From NCBI GenBank assembly GCA_045629945.1, contig JAZQSE010000037.1:1-50170 (forward strand): DNA of 50,170 nucleotides, given 5' to 3'. This DNA is from UBA1765 sp045629945 (GTDB taxonomy: Bacteria > Fibrobacterota > Fibrobacteria > Fibrobacterales > Fibrobacteraceae). Positions 42,556 through 50,078 of this stretch are shown here, piece by piece. A program made the position numbers and the translations under genes. Each line of letters opens with the position of its first letter. Positions within the stretch are counted from its first letter, which is position 1. Below the pieces are notes generated by a model. That model searched no databases and had not been told where the DNA came from. It saw only the letters and a list, made by a program, of their open reading frames with translations.

Positions 42556-43344
42556 ATGGATATGCAATCAGAAAAACAGCCTATTCTGAAAGTGGCTCAT
42601 GTGAAAAAAAGTTTTGGGCGCAACCAAGTCCTTAAAGATATTTCGTTTGATTTAAATGCGGGTGAAGTTCTGTCTATCATTGGCCCGAGTGGTTCTGGGA
42701 AAAGTACGCTTCTTCGTTGCATTACACAGTTAGAAACTTTAGATAGTGGTTTTGTAAGTGTTAATGGCAAAGACATGATACTTGCTGGGCGGACAAAAAA
42801 CGGAATGGCAAAATACGCGCCGGCAAGTGTCCTCAGAGACATAAGACTTTCAACAGGTCTTGTTTTCCAGAACTTTAATTTGTTTCCTCATTTGACGGTT
42901 TTGCAAAATATAACCATCGCACCGATTCGGGTTCTTGGTATGGATAGACCAGCAGCAAGGAGTCTTGCCTTAGAACTGCTTTCTCAAATGGGTTTAGAAA
43001 ATAAAGCTAGAGCATACCCTTGCGAACTTTCTGGCGGACAACAACAACGCGTAAGTATTGCAAGGGCTTTAGCCTTACAACCCAAAGTTCTTTTCTTTGA
43101 TGAGCCTACAAGTGCTCTTGACCCAGAATTGACCGGAGAGATTTTAAAAGTAATCAAAAGCCTTGCCGAAAAGAAAATGACAATGGTAATAGTTACTCAT
43201 GAAATGGCTTTTGCCCGTGATGTAGCCGATAAAGTTTTATTTATGGATCAAGGCGTTGTGGTGGAACAAGGAACTCCTGAATTTGTTTTTGGGCAATCTG
43301 AAAACGAAAGACTCCAGACATTCCTTGCTCGTTTTTCTGGCTAA
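42556..43344 (+). CDS. Polar amino-acid ABC transporter ATPase (GlnQ/HisP family)
   Basis: A 262-residue ABC ATPase. Walker A is IGPSGSGKSTLLRC, the Q-loop is STGLVFQNFNLFPHLTVLQNI, the signature is ELSGGQQQRVSIARALA, Walker B is VLFFDEPTSALDPELTG and the H-loop is VIVTHEMAFARDVAD. The LFPHLTVLQN segment and the closing EQGTPEFVF stretch are typical of polar amino-acid importers. GGAG lies 9 bases before the ATG. It forms a two-gene operon with the permease, and the M23 peptidase starts 9 bases after it. Confidence 0.94.
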   Translation: MDMQSEKQPILKVAHVKKSFGRNQVLKDISFDLNAGEVLSIIGPSGSGKSTLLRCITQLETLDSGFVSVNGKDMILAGRTKNGMAKYAPASVLRDIRLSTGLVFQNFNLFPHLTVLQNITIAPIRVLGMDRPAARSLALELLSQMGLENKARAYPCELSGGQQQRVSIARALALQPKVLFFDEPTSALDPELTGEILKVIKSLAEKKMTMVIVTHEMAFARDVADKVLFMDQGVVVEQGTPEFVFGQSENERLQTFLARFSG

Positions 43345-43353
43345 TATTTGCTT

Positions 43354-45150
43354 ATGCGTTTTTTGATTTTTGCATTGCTTTTTGTTTGTACTGCCTTTGC
43401 AGATTCTATATATTTCCCTTTTGCAAAAAATGCTTTTTTAACTTCTTCATTTGGAGAAAATCGTGGAACGCGCTACCATGCAGGTATTGATTATTCTACA
43501 GAAATGCAAGAAGGTTGGCCGATTTTTGCTCCAGAAAATGGCGTTGTAGAAGAATTACGTATTTCGCCCTATGGTTATGGCAAAGTTTTTTTCTTTAAAG
43601 GAGAAAGTGGAAAAACTTGGGTGTTTGCACACCAAAGTGGGTTCTCTGAAACCTTAGATTCTCTGGTGTTGGAAAAGCAAAAAACTTTAAAGCAAAATGA
43701 CGTTAAAATTTATCCCAAAGTTTCTTTCCGCAAAGGAGATACTTTATCTTTTGCAGGGAGTTCTGGAATAGGAAACCCGCATTTGCATTTAGAAATTCGT
43801 GAAGGTTCTGAAATTTTTTCACCTTGTCAAAATGCAGTTGCTTGTAGCGATACAATCGCTCCGTTTGTTTTTGCGTCTGCTGTTTGGAATCATTTAGAAT
43901 TTAAAACGACTTCACAAGAAGCTTTGCAAAATCATTGTATAGAAAAACCATCATCAAAAGGGAATTTGTTTTTAGCATTTAAAATAGCCGATTATTCTAG
44001 AGAACCATTAGAAAACCCAATGTCCGTACGGCGGCTTTCCTTGTTTTCTGAAAAAGGAAAATTTTATGAAAAAATCCAAGACACACTTTCTTACAAGGAA
44101 ATGATAAAAATCAGAAATGAGTTGTTGTTTGCCGAAGAAGCGGATACTGCTGGTGATTGGCACTATATAAATGCTAGTGTACCAAAGAATACAGATTCTC
44201 TTTTTTTAGAAGTAGAAGATTTTAATTCTAACACAACATCACTTCGCTTAACGCTGCAAGAAACTTGCCCTGATAATCAGCCAATAAAAAAACAACTTTA
44301 CCAGGATTCTTTCTTGTATTCTTTTTTATCAAGAACCTTTGTTTCATTTAAAAATTGCCAGACAGCCATTCCATTATTTTCAAAAACTGGCAAGAAAATA
44401 AAAAATGATTTATGTGAACTTTATAAAGGAAAAGAAATTTTAGTGGCAACTATTTTAGAACAGTTCCCGAAAGCTTATCTTATCAAGTTCCCGGAAGATT
44501 CCGTATTTATACAGTTATTGCAAGCGAATAAAAAGAACAAATGGCATTTTTCTGAAAATGAAATTGAGTTTGAACTTTCTTTACCCAAATTAGAAAACGT
44601 TTCATGGAAACAAGCGTTAGCTTATAAAAAAACAAAAACGGATTCCTTATCGTATTTGGAGTTTCACCCGAAAGGCTTACATTTTTTAGGTGATTTAAAA
44701 TTTTGTGTAGCGGAATCGTATGCTAAAAATCCTTTGTATTATCTTGGAGAAACAACTAGAAAATGGTTTTATTTTAGCAAACAAAATAAAACGAAAAAAG
44801 GACTTTGTATTTCTATGAATGAAATGCGTGATATTGCTTCAATAACGGATACAACCGCGCCGGCATTTGGAAATCCGTATTGGGCTTTAGCTTCTGTAAT
44901 GGGAAAATCAGAACCAGTTCTTCGTGTTCCTGTGATTGAAAAATTTGCAGGGATAAAAAATGGAAATGCAATAAAAGTTTTATTAAAAGATTCTACGCAA
45001 TGGATTCCAGTAGAATACGATTCTGAACCTAAAGAAATAGTTTTGGAAAAACGTTTTTTACAAGATTCATTAAAAACTGTTGAAATTGAAATAGAAGATG
45101 AACTTCAAAATAAAGCGAAATACGAAATTCAAATTCCTAAAAAAGATTGA
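43354..45150 (+). CDS. Exported M23 (LytM-type) metallopeptidase with long unknown C-terminal region
   Basis: A 598-residue exported protein; I use the ATG at 43354, which opens a clean signal peptide (MRFLIFALLFVCTAFA), instead of the TTG at 43348. The LytM domain covers ~17-150: zinc ligands His42 and Asp46 (YHAGIDYS) and the HLHLE motif (His143, His145), so it should be an active peptidoglycan endopeptidase. The remaining ~440 residues are beta-rich (DTIAPFVFASAVW, RRLSLFSEKGKFY, then DTTAPAFGNPYWALASV near the end) and look like Ig-like modules around an uncharacterised core. It may be cotranscribed with the ABC genes. It converges with the DUF2334 gene 3 bases away. Confidence 0.88.
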   Translation: MRFLIFALLFVCTAFADSIYFPFAKNAFLTSSFGENRGTRYHAGIDYSTEMQEGWPIFAPENGVVEELRISPYGYGKVFFFKGESGKTWVFAHQSGFSETLDSLVLEKQKTLKQNDVKIYPKVSFRKGDTLSFAGSSGIGNPHLHLEIREGSEIFSPCQNAVACSDTIAPFVFASAVWNHLEFKTTSQEALQNHCIEKPSSKGNLFLAFKIADYSREPLENPMSVRRLSLFSEKGKFYEKIQDTLSYKEMIKIRNELLFAEEADTAGDWHYINASVPKNTDSLFLEVEDFNSNTTSLRLTLQETCPDNQPIKKQLYQDSFLYSFLSRTFVSFKNCQTAIPLFSKTGKKIKNDLCELYKGKEILVATILEQFPKAYLIKFPEDSVFIQLLQANKKNKWHFSENEIEFELSLPKLENVSWKQALAYKKTKTDSLSYLEFHPKGLHFLGDLKFCVAESYAKNPLYYLGETTRKWFYFSKQNKTKKGLCISMNEMRDIASITDTTAPAFGNPYWALASVMGKSEPVLRVPVIEKFAGIKNGNAIKVLLKDSTQWIPVEYDSEPKEIVLEKRFLQDSLKTVEIEIEDELQNKAKYEIQIPKKD

Positions 45151-45153
45151 TGT

Positions 45154-45876
45154 TTAAAATAAATCTCTGTAAAAAGAGAACGTGAAATTTTTATTTATTG
45201 CTTCAACAAGTTTGAAAATTTTATTTTCTAAGAATGGAAAGTCTGAAGGGTGGAGGGCTAGCCGCGGGATTCCAGGAGAAAATAGATTTAAAGTTTTTCC
45301 TGCTAAAAATAAAAGTGGAAATGAAAATTTAGGCATGCCAGCAAAGCTGATAACAGGCGAAAATATTTTTTTGCAATTATTTTTTCTCAAAAAGAAACGT
45401 TCTTCAAAAATCAAATCATTAGCAAGAACTTGTTTTTTAAGGAAACGATTCCCATGCCAGGTCGGAGCCACAAAGCCTATAGGTTGTTTTAGATTAAATG
45501 AATCCCAACGTTGAAAAGCCTTCTGTAAAAGGAGTGCAGAATCTTTTTCTTGAAGGCCTGCAAATTCCGCTTCGTCATTGGTAAGAGATAAAGCAATTTT
45601 ACCATATAAATTTCGGGTTAAATTCTTATCTGCCTGGTGGTTAAAACCGTGAATTAAAAGTTCAAAGCCGTCATTTTGAAGGTCTTGTAAAACACTAGAA
45701 AATTCTGAAACTTGCTCTTTTGGAACATTTTTTGTGTTTGGAATAACGAGAACCGGGAAGGGATTTCCGATAATACTTTTAAGCTTGTTGAGAATAGGTA
45801 AAACTTCAGAAGTATTGTCAATACTCAAATCATGAAAACAGAGCAAATATTTCCGTTTTTCTTTTTCCATTGTCAT
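45154..45876 (-). CDS. DUF2334-like polysaccharide-deacetylase-fold protein
   Basis: A 240-residue protein starting at the ATG at 45876 (45870 is an alternative); the frame is open further upstream, but that stretch overlaps the uppP promoter and has no family look. LLCFHDLSIDNT carries the His-Asp of the deacetylase-fold metal site, ELLIHGFNHQAD the His-x3-His pair, and IGFVAPTWHGNRF a later active-site strand, the layout of DUF2334 proteins related to NodB-type carbohydrate esterases. No signal peptide. The target is unknown. Confidence 0.78.
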   Translation of the reverse strand: MTMEKEKRKYLLCFHDLSIDNTSEVLPILNKLKSIIGNPFPVLVIPNTKNVPKEQVSEFSSVLQDLQNDGFELLIHGFNHQADKNLTRNLYGKIALSLTNDEAEFAGLQEKDSALLLQKAFQRWDSFNLKQPIGFVAPTWHGNRFLKKQVLANDLIFEERFFLRKNNCKKIFSPVISFAGMPKFSFPLLFLAGKTLNLFSPGIPRLALHPSDFPFLENKIFKLVEAINKNFTFSFYRDLF

Positions 45877-45922
45877 AAAATAGTTTTTTATGATTAATTG
45901 GAAAGCATAAAAAGCTAAAACT

Positions 45923-45952
45923 TTGACGCGAAAATCAAAAATTCTATATTTC
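45923..45952 (+). promoter_or_regulatory. Promoter of uppP
   Basis: TTG at 45923-45925 and TATATTTC at 45945-45952 are 19 bases apart. The uppP ATG follows 5 bases later with no Shine-Dalgarno, implying a leaderless or nearly leaderless mRNA. Confidence 0.65.
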
Positions 45953-45957
45953 AAGCT

Positions 45958-46779
45958 ATGTTAGAATCAATTATTTTAGGCCTTTTGCAAGGGCTTGCAG
46001 AATTTCTTCCGGTTTCTAGTTCCGGCCATTTAGTTTTAGGAAAAGCTATTTTAAAAATGCAAGAAGCAGGAATGTTTTTTGATATTATGCTTCATGCAGG
46101 AACACTTCTTTCCATATTCGTTATATTCCGCAAAAAAATTTGTGATATGCTTTTGGGAATTTTTCGTCGGGAGAAGGAACAGTTAAATTATGCTTTGTTT
46201 ATTATCATTGCTTCTGTTCCGACAGCAGTAGTGGGTGTTGGTTTTAAAGACCAGTTAGAAAGTTTGTTCCAAAATCCGCGTGCCGTTTGCGTTGCTTTGT
46301 TAGTGACAGGGACTTTACTTTTTTGCACAAAATTTGCCCCAACTGGCCCTAAATATCCGGAAGCGGTAGCAAAACCAATGAATTGGTGGCGCGCATTGAT
46401 TACAGGGACCGTTCAAGGTATTGCTTGTATCCCGGGTATTAGCCGCAGTGGTTCAACAACCAGTTTTATGCTTTATATGGGAATTTCAAGAAAGTATGCT
46501 GGAGAATTTACTTTTTTAATGAGTATTCCTGCCGTTGGTGGCGCCGCTTTATTGGATTTCCTGGATTGGTTTAAGTGCCAGGGCCCAGATAAAATGACAG
46601 AAGCTTGTCAGAATGCAGGCGTTTTAGATGTGGCTTTGCTTGTTGGTATGCTTGTTTCGTTTGTTTCAGGGATTTTTGCGTTAAAATGGTTAATGGCTTT
46701 TGTCCAAAAAGGAAAACTGCATTATTTCTCATGGTATGTTTGGGCAGTCGGGATAATAGGTTTAATTCTTTTACGCTGA
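45958..46779 (+). CDS. uppP: Undecaprenyl-diphosphatase UppP (BacA)
   Basis: A 273-residue polytopic inner-membrane enzyme that recycles undecaprenyl pyrophosphate to the monophosphate carrier for peptidoglycan; overproduction is known to give bacitracin resistance. The two signature loops are present: GLAEFLPVSSSGHLVLG (residues ~12-28) and ACIPGISRSGSTTSFML. Multiple membrane segments and a normal length. It starts directly after its promoter box and is followed by its own terminator, so it is a single-gene unit. Confidence 0.95.
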   Translation: MLESIILGLLQGLAEFLPVSSSGHLVLGKAILKMQEAGMFFDIMLHAGTLLSIFVIFRKKICDMLLGIFRREKEQLNYALFIIIASVPTAVVGVGFKDQLESLFQNPRAVCVALLVTGTLLFCTKFAPTGPKYPEAVAKPMNWWRALITGTVQGIACIPGISRSGSTTSFMLYMGISRKYAGEFTFLMSIPAVGGAALLDFLDWFKCQGPDKMTEACQNAGVLDVALLVGMLVSFVSGIFALKWLMAFVQKGKLHYFSWYVWAVGIIGLILLR

Positions 46780-46798
46780 AATAAAAATCATTCAACTG

Positions 46799-46829
46799 AA
46801 TACCGCCATTTGATGCGGTATTTTTTTTT
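46799..46829 (+). terminator. Intrinsic terminator after uppP
   Basis: Stem AATACCGC/GCGGTATT with loop CATTTGAT followed by a run of T. Confidence 0.85.
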
Positions 46830-46862
46830 GGGGGGGCGTTTACGCTCTATTCGCGTTATCTT

Positions 46863-47067
46863 GCAGCGCCGCATTTTTTCTTAAAACTTGTTATCTGCGG
46901 CAGAACTTGTAAGCGATGTAATCTGCCTGCAAGATTTTCTTTAGCGAAATCCTATACCGCATACAAACAAGAGTTTTTGCATTCGCTTCGATTGTTTACT
47001 TAGCGGATAGGCTTTGCATCATAACTTGTTTTGCAAATACCCATCTAGCCTAAAAATGCGGCGCTGC
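46863..47067. repeat. 205-bp noncoding element bounded by perfect 16-bp inverted repeats
   Basis: GCAGCGCCGCATTTTT at 46863-46878 is repeated in exact inversion (AAAAATGCGGCGCTGC) at 47052-47067. Inside lie partly complementary arms (CCTATACCGC near 46951, GCGGATAGGC near 47003) and three copies of AACTTGT (near 46885, 46903 and 47022). The region is richer in GC than its surroundings and has no ORF that I can support. It could be a MITE-like element or another repeat family with a large fold. Confidence 0.7.
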
Positions 47068-47080
47068 TCGTCCGTTCAGC

Positions 47081-47098
47081 CTCTGGGCTCCCCCAGAG
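47081..47098. repeat. Short strong hairpin CTCTGGG-CTCC-CCCAGAG
   Basis: A 7-bp perfect GC-rich hairpin just outside the 205-bp element, with a weaker CCCATTTGGG hairpin about 10 bases further on. No T-run follows, so it is not an ordinary terminator; it probably belongs to the same repeat region. Confidence 0.55.
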
Positions 47099-47210
47099 TC
47101 CGAACCCATTTGGGCGAATGCCGCTAACGCATAATTTTTGATAGAATTCTTTAATAGCCTGTTTTTTGGGGTATTTTTTAAATGAAACTTAAAGTTTTTA
47201 TTTATATCCC

Positions 47211-47241
47211 TTGACAAAAATTAGAAGAAAAAGTAATTTTG
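47211..47241 (+). promoter_or_regulatory. Promoter of tRNA-Phe
   Basis: TTGACA at 47211 and TAATTTTG (perfect TAnnTTTG) at 47234, with 20 bases between TTG and TA (17 between the hexamers). The tRNA starts 12 bases after the box. Confidence 0.8.
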
Positions 47242-47252
47242 CTTCAACATTT

Positions 47253-47325
<73 letters not shown>

Positions 47326-47330
47326 CTTTC

Positions 47331-47361
47331 AAAAAAACCTCTCATTTGAGAGGTTTTTTTG
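47331..47361 (+). terminator. Intrinsic terminator after tRNA-Phe
   Basis: Stem CCTCTCA/TGAGAGG (extended by flanking A/T pairs) with loop TT and a T-run. The tRNA-Ser promoter TTGACA begins at 47363, immediately after the T-run. Confidence 0.88.
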
Positions 47362-47362
47362 T

Positions 47363-47393
47363 TTGACAGATTTAAAATAGATTATTATCTTAT
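47363..47393 (+). promoter_or_regulatory. Promoter of tRNA-Ser
   Basis: TTGACA at 47363 and TATCTTAT at 47386, again with 20 bases between TTG and TA. The tRNA starts about 11 bases after the box. Confidence 0.8.
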
Positions 47394-47403
47394 AGGCACC
47401 TTT

Positions 47404-47484
47404 GGAAGAATAGGCTAATTGGTAAGTCAGCGGTCTTGAAAACCGCCGCCGTAAGGCTTGGGGGTTCGAGTCCCTCTTCTTCCG
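47404..47484 (+). tRNA. tRNA-Ser (anticodon TGA)
   Basis: An 81-base class II tRNA: acceptor GGAAGAA/TTCTTCC, anticodon stem GCGGT/ACCGC around loop CTTGAAA (anticodon TGA), a variable arm with GCC-GTAA-GGC, T-loop TTCGAGT, discriminator G. CCA is not encoded. The length is short for a tRNA-Ser. Confidence 0.95.
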
Positions 47485-47486
47485 GT

Positions 47487-47515
47487 AAAAAACTCCCTTG
47501 TTGGGAGTTTTTTTT
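47487..47515 (+). terminator. Intrinsic terminator after tRNA-Ser
   Basis: Stem AAAAAACTCCC/GGGAGTTTTTT, loop TTGTT, T-run continuing. Confidence 0.85.
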
Positions 47516-47552
47516 GTGAAAAAATGTGAAAAAATGTGAAAAATTGCAAATT

Positions 47553-47566
47553 TATACACTTGTATA
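47553..47566. promoter_or_regulatory. Palindromic operator candidate upstream of the cellulase gene
   Basis: TATACA-CT-TGTATA is a perfect 6-bp dyad with a 2-base spacer, preceded by tandem copies of AAAATGTGAA (47521-47540). It lies just upstream of the putative cellulase promoter and could bind a dimeric regulator, but no regulator gene is adjacent. Confidence 0.4.
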
Positions 47567-47594
47567 CAAAAAAAGTTTTTTTCCTAATGCCGGC

Positions 47595-47622
47595 TTAACT
47601 TTTAGTCATTATTTTCTATAAA
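47595..47622 (+). promoter_or_regulatory. Putative promoter of the GH5 cellulase gene
   Basis: TTAACT (47595) and TATAAA (47617), 16 bases apart, are the best -35/-10 pair in the 215-base upstream region. They would leave a ~100-base 5' leader with the weak ribosome site GGTAGG near 47719. Confidence 0.4.
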
Positions 47623-47730
47623 ACCCTCTAAATAAACCCTACAAGTGTGAGTCGTGACAGATGAATTTACACAATCAATCATGACCAAGCGATAAGGTTT
47701 ATTTAAAACAACATTTTTTGGTAGGTCGTT

Positions 47731-49665
47731 ATGAAAAAACTAGTTCTTCCGCTGTTACTTTCAGCAACTGCACTTTTTGCAGCAATTACTCCTACAAGAG
47801 TCGGGCCTGTAAGTCAGTATGGGCAACTTGTAGCAGGTAAAAACTCTAGTGGAAAAGGGCAAATTTATGGCTCTTGTGACGGAGTTGTTACAGGTAAAGA
47901 AGTTCAAGTGCGAGGGATGAGCCTCTATTGGAGCTTGCTTTCTAAAGCAACCGATTTCTGGTCAGAAGCCGCGATTTCTACAATGATTAAGGATATGAAA
48001 ATCCAGATTATTCGCGCAGCAATGGCAACAGGGAACGAAGACTGGGGTGAATATAAAGGTTATGGCTCTGACCCTAGTACGCAAAAACAGTTTATGAAAA
48101 CGGTTGTTGAAGCGGCCATTAAACATGATATTTATGTTATCATTGACTGGCACTCTCATGATGCCCATAACCAAGTATCAAGTGCTAAATCTTTCTTCCA
48201 AGAAATGGCTAGAGATTATGGTCAATACGATAACGTAATATTTGAAGTTTATAACGAACCATTACAAATTGATTGGAGTGTTGTAAAAAATTATGCCAAT
48301 CAAATTGTTTCGGTTATTAGAGAATATTCAGATAATTTGATTCTTGTTGGTGATCCTTCTTGGGACCAACGTCCAGATATGGCTATAGGTAATGAAGTCA
48401 GCGGCCAAAACATAGCTTATACTTTCCATTACTATGCGGGTTCTCATTCTACAAGTGGTGAAGGCGCTAATGCTTTAAAAGCAATGAATGCAGGTCTTTC
48501 TGTATTTGTTTCTGAATGGGGAACAGGTAACGCAGATGGTGGTGGAAATGTTTCTGGTGCTAACTCTGGTTGGCAAAATTGGATGAATACTCATAAACTT
48601 TCCTGGGCAAACTGGTCTGCTTCAAAAATTGATGAAGGAACAGCCGCTTTCTCTGGCGGGAGTTCTCCAAATAGCTTACAATACACAGAATCTGGTTCTG
48701 CAGTAAAAGGTTATTTGTCTTCAAACCCAACAACATATACCGCATGTAAAACCGGTAGCGGAAGTGGTTCTGGCAACAATAATACAGGCGATAATAATAA
48801 CACTGGAAACAACAATTCTGGAAATTCAGGCTCAGGTAACTCAGGTTCTGGAAACTCTGGATCTGGTAACTATAGCCAAGGTGAATTGTTGGACAATTTT
48901 GAAGATAATGATTTGATTTCTGCTTGGGGCGGAGAATGGTTCACTTTCACAGATGCTAATAACAGCGGGGCTTCTACAGCAAGCGTCAATCTCGCTGAAG
49001 GCAACAATTCTTCTAAAGGCGTTCAACTTTCTTATTCTTTAAACAAGGGTGGGTATGCATATAGTCCATTTGCTGGCGTTGGCGTTTATATGAATACAAG
49101 TGCAGGAACAACAGACTTGTCTAATTGCCAGTCCATCTCTTATGACTATAAAGGTTCAGCACACCGTTTCCGCATTGAAAGCCCTGTAAATGCTGATTAT
49201 GCATTCTTTGGTTCTGATCAATCTCAATCTAATTCATGGAAATCTGTAACGCTTTCCTGGAATGAATTACAACAACCAAGCGGTTGGGGTGAAGCTAAGA
49301 ATATTTCTGACGCCCGTTCTTCTGTAAGTGCCTTCTCCTGGCAATACGAAGGCGAAACAGGAACTTCTTCTGAACTCTATATTGACAATGTCAAATGTAA
49401 TGGTTTGCCTACAGCAATTCGTAAACCTCTTTCTAACTCTTTCTATACAACAATCCTTAAGAATGGTGTAGAATTTTCATTGCCAAAATCTGGTATTACA
49501 AAAGTAGAAGTTTTTGACATGTTGGGAAACCGCCATTTTGAACACAATAATTTCTTGAATGCTGGCGTTCATTTTATTAATATGGAACAAATGAATTCGG
49601 GAACTTTCATTGTGCGCATTCGTCAAGGTTCTGCTTATACTCAATTACGAGTCAACAAGCATTAA
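47731..49665 (+). CDS. GH5 endoglucanase with CBM11-like module and T9SS-type C-terminal tail
   Basis: A 644-residue secreted cellulase. Signal peptide 1-18 (LPLLLSATALFA-AI). The GH5 subfamily-2-like catalytic domain spans ~20-335: GMSLYWSLL, YVIIDWHSHDAHN, acid/base Glu176 in FEVYNEP, HYYAGSH and nucleophile Glu262 in VFVSEWGTGNADGGG. A Ser/Gly/Asn/Thr linker (~343-393, with three SGSGN repeats) leads to a CBM11-like domain (~397-557, LLDNFEDNDLISAWGGEWF, SISYDYKGSAHRFRIES, ELYIDNVKCNG). The last ~70 residues (VEVFDMLGNRHFEHNN, GTFIVRIRQG) form a T9SS type A-like sorting tail. It should cut cellulose or beta-1,4-glucans outside the cell. A single-gene unit with its own terminator. Confidence 0.95.
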   Translation: MKKLVLPLLLSATALFAAITPTRVGPVSQYGQLVAGKNSSGKGQIYGSCDGVVTGKEVQVRGMSLYWSLLSKATDFWSEAAISTMIKDMKIQIIRAAMATGNEDWGEYKGYGSDPSTQKQFMKTVVEAAIKHDIYVIIDWHSHDAHNQVSSAKSFFQEMARDYGQYDNVIFEVYNEPLQIDWSVVKNYANQIVSVIREYSDNLILVGDPSWDQRPDMAIGNEVSGQNIAYTFHYYAGSHSTSGEGANALKAMNAGLSVFVSEWGTGNADGGGNVSGANSGWQNWMNTHKLSWANWSASKIDEGTAAFSGGSSPNSLQYTESGSAVKGYLSSNPTTYTACKTGSGSGSGNNNTGDNNNTGNNNSGNSGSGNSGSGNSGSGNYSQGELLDNFEDNDLISAWGGEWFTFTDANNSGASTASVNLAEGNNSSKGVQLSYSLNKGGYAYSPFAGVGVYMNTSAGTTDLSNCQSISYDYKGSAHRFRIESPVNADYAFFGSDQSQSNSWKSVTLSWNELQQPSGWGEAKNISDARSSVSAFSWQYEGETGTSSELYIDNVKCNGLPTAIRKPLSNSFYTTILKNGVEFSLPKSGITKVEVFDMLGNRHFEHNNFLNAGVHFINMEQMNSGTFIVRIRQGSAYTQLRVNKH

Positions 49666-49679
49666 TTTTTCATAGCTAC

Positions 49680-49715
49680 AAAAGAGGCTTCTCAGATTTG
49701 AGAGGCCTCTTTTAT
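49680..49715 (+). terminator. Intrinsic terminator after the cellulase gene
   Basis: A 15-bp stem AAAAGAGGCTTCTCA/TGAGAGGCCTCTTTT (one T-G pair) with a short loop, followed by ATTT. Confidence 0.9.
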
Positions 49716-49739
49716 TTGGTTTTATATGCAAATAAGGAG

Positions 49740-49990
49740 ATTGCTTCCACCACGCCACAAGTGTGGCTCGTGGCAGGCTCACATTTAGGCTTCGCAAAAA
49801 AGCTTTTCAAGCTTCGCAATGACAAGGTTCGCGGGCAAGTCGTGGGCGATGAGATTGCCACGCCGTGTATTCTACACGTCTCGCAATGACAAGAACCGAG
49901 CGGCAAGTGTAGAAACAACTTGTCATGGCGAACGCAGTGTGGCGATCTAACAACAAGTTGTCATGGCGAGGAGTCTTTTAAGACGACGCG
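49740..49990. repeat. GC-richer noncoding repeat region
   Basis: TCGCAATGACAAG occurs at 49814-49826 and 49881-49893, and the near-inverted CTTGTCATGGCGA occurs at 49919-49931 with a variant at 49957-49969. A hairpin at 49750-49773 pairs CCACGCCACA with TGTGG-CT-CGTGG. Short in-frame stretches exist on both strands but have no start signals or domain character. It resembles the dispersed intergenic CGCAATGAC repeats seen in diverse bacterial genomes. No gene is supported between 49666 and 50078. Confidence 0.65.
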
Positions 49991-50029
49991 GTCATCTGTA
50001 AAACTTATCAAGAAGTCCTTACAAGTAAA

Positions 50030-50067
50030 AAAATCAAAAGCCTCCTGCTGAAAAGCAGGAGGCTTTT
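50030..50067 (-). terminator. Terminator of the minus-strand gene at the right edge
   Basis: A perfect 14-bp stem AAAAGCCTCCTGCT/AGCAGGAGGCTTTT with loop GAAA; on the minus strand it is followed by T-rich sequence. It lies 11 bases past the stop codon of the partial gene. Confidence 0.85.
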
Positions 50068-50078
50068 GAAATAAAAAG

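Noticed and set aside
41883..43344. ABC pair as a complete named importer (glutamine, arginine or histidine)
   Set aside because: No substrate-binding protein is present, so the substrate cannot be named.
45877..45954. N-terminal extension of the DUF2334-like protein
   Set aside because: It would run through the uppP promoter and has no family resemblance; ATGs at 45876 and 45870 fit the domain start better.
47329..47559. Minus-strand frame across tRNA-Ser
   Set aside because: It is the reverse complement of the tRNA and two terminators and cannot be a real gene.
48775..48875. Repeats at the Ser/Gly/Asn linker as a CRISPR-like or tandem-repeat locus
   Set aside because: They are in-frame codons of the cellulase linker (SGSGN units), not spaced DNA repeats.
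49698..49918. Open frames on both strands after the cellulase gene
   Set aside because: They consist of the noncoding CGCAATGAC-type repeats and have no start signal or recognisable protein features.
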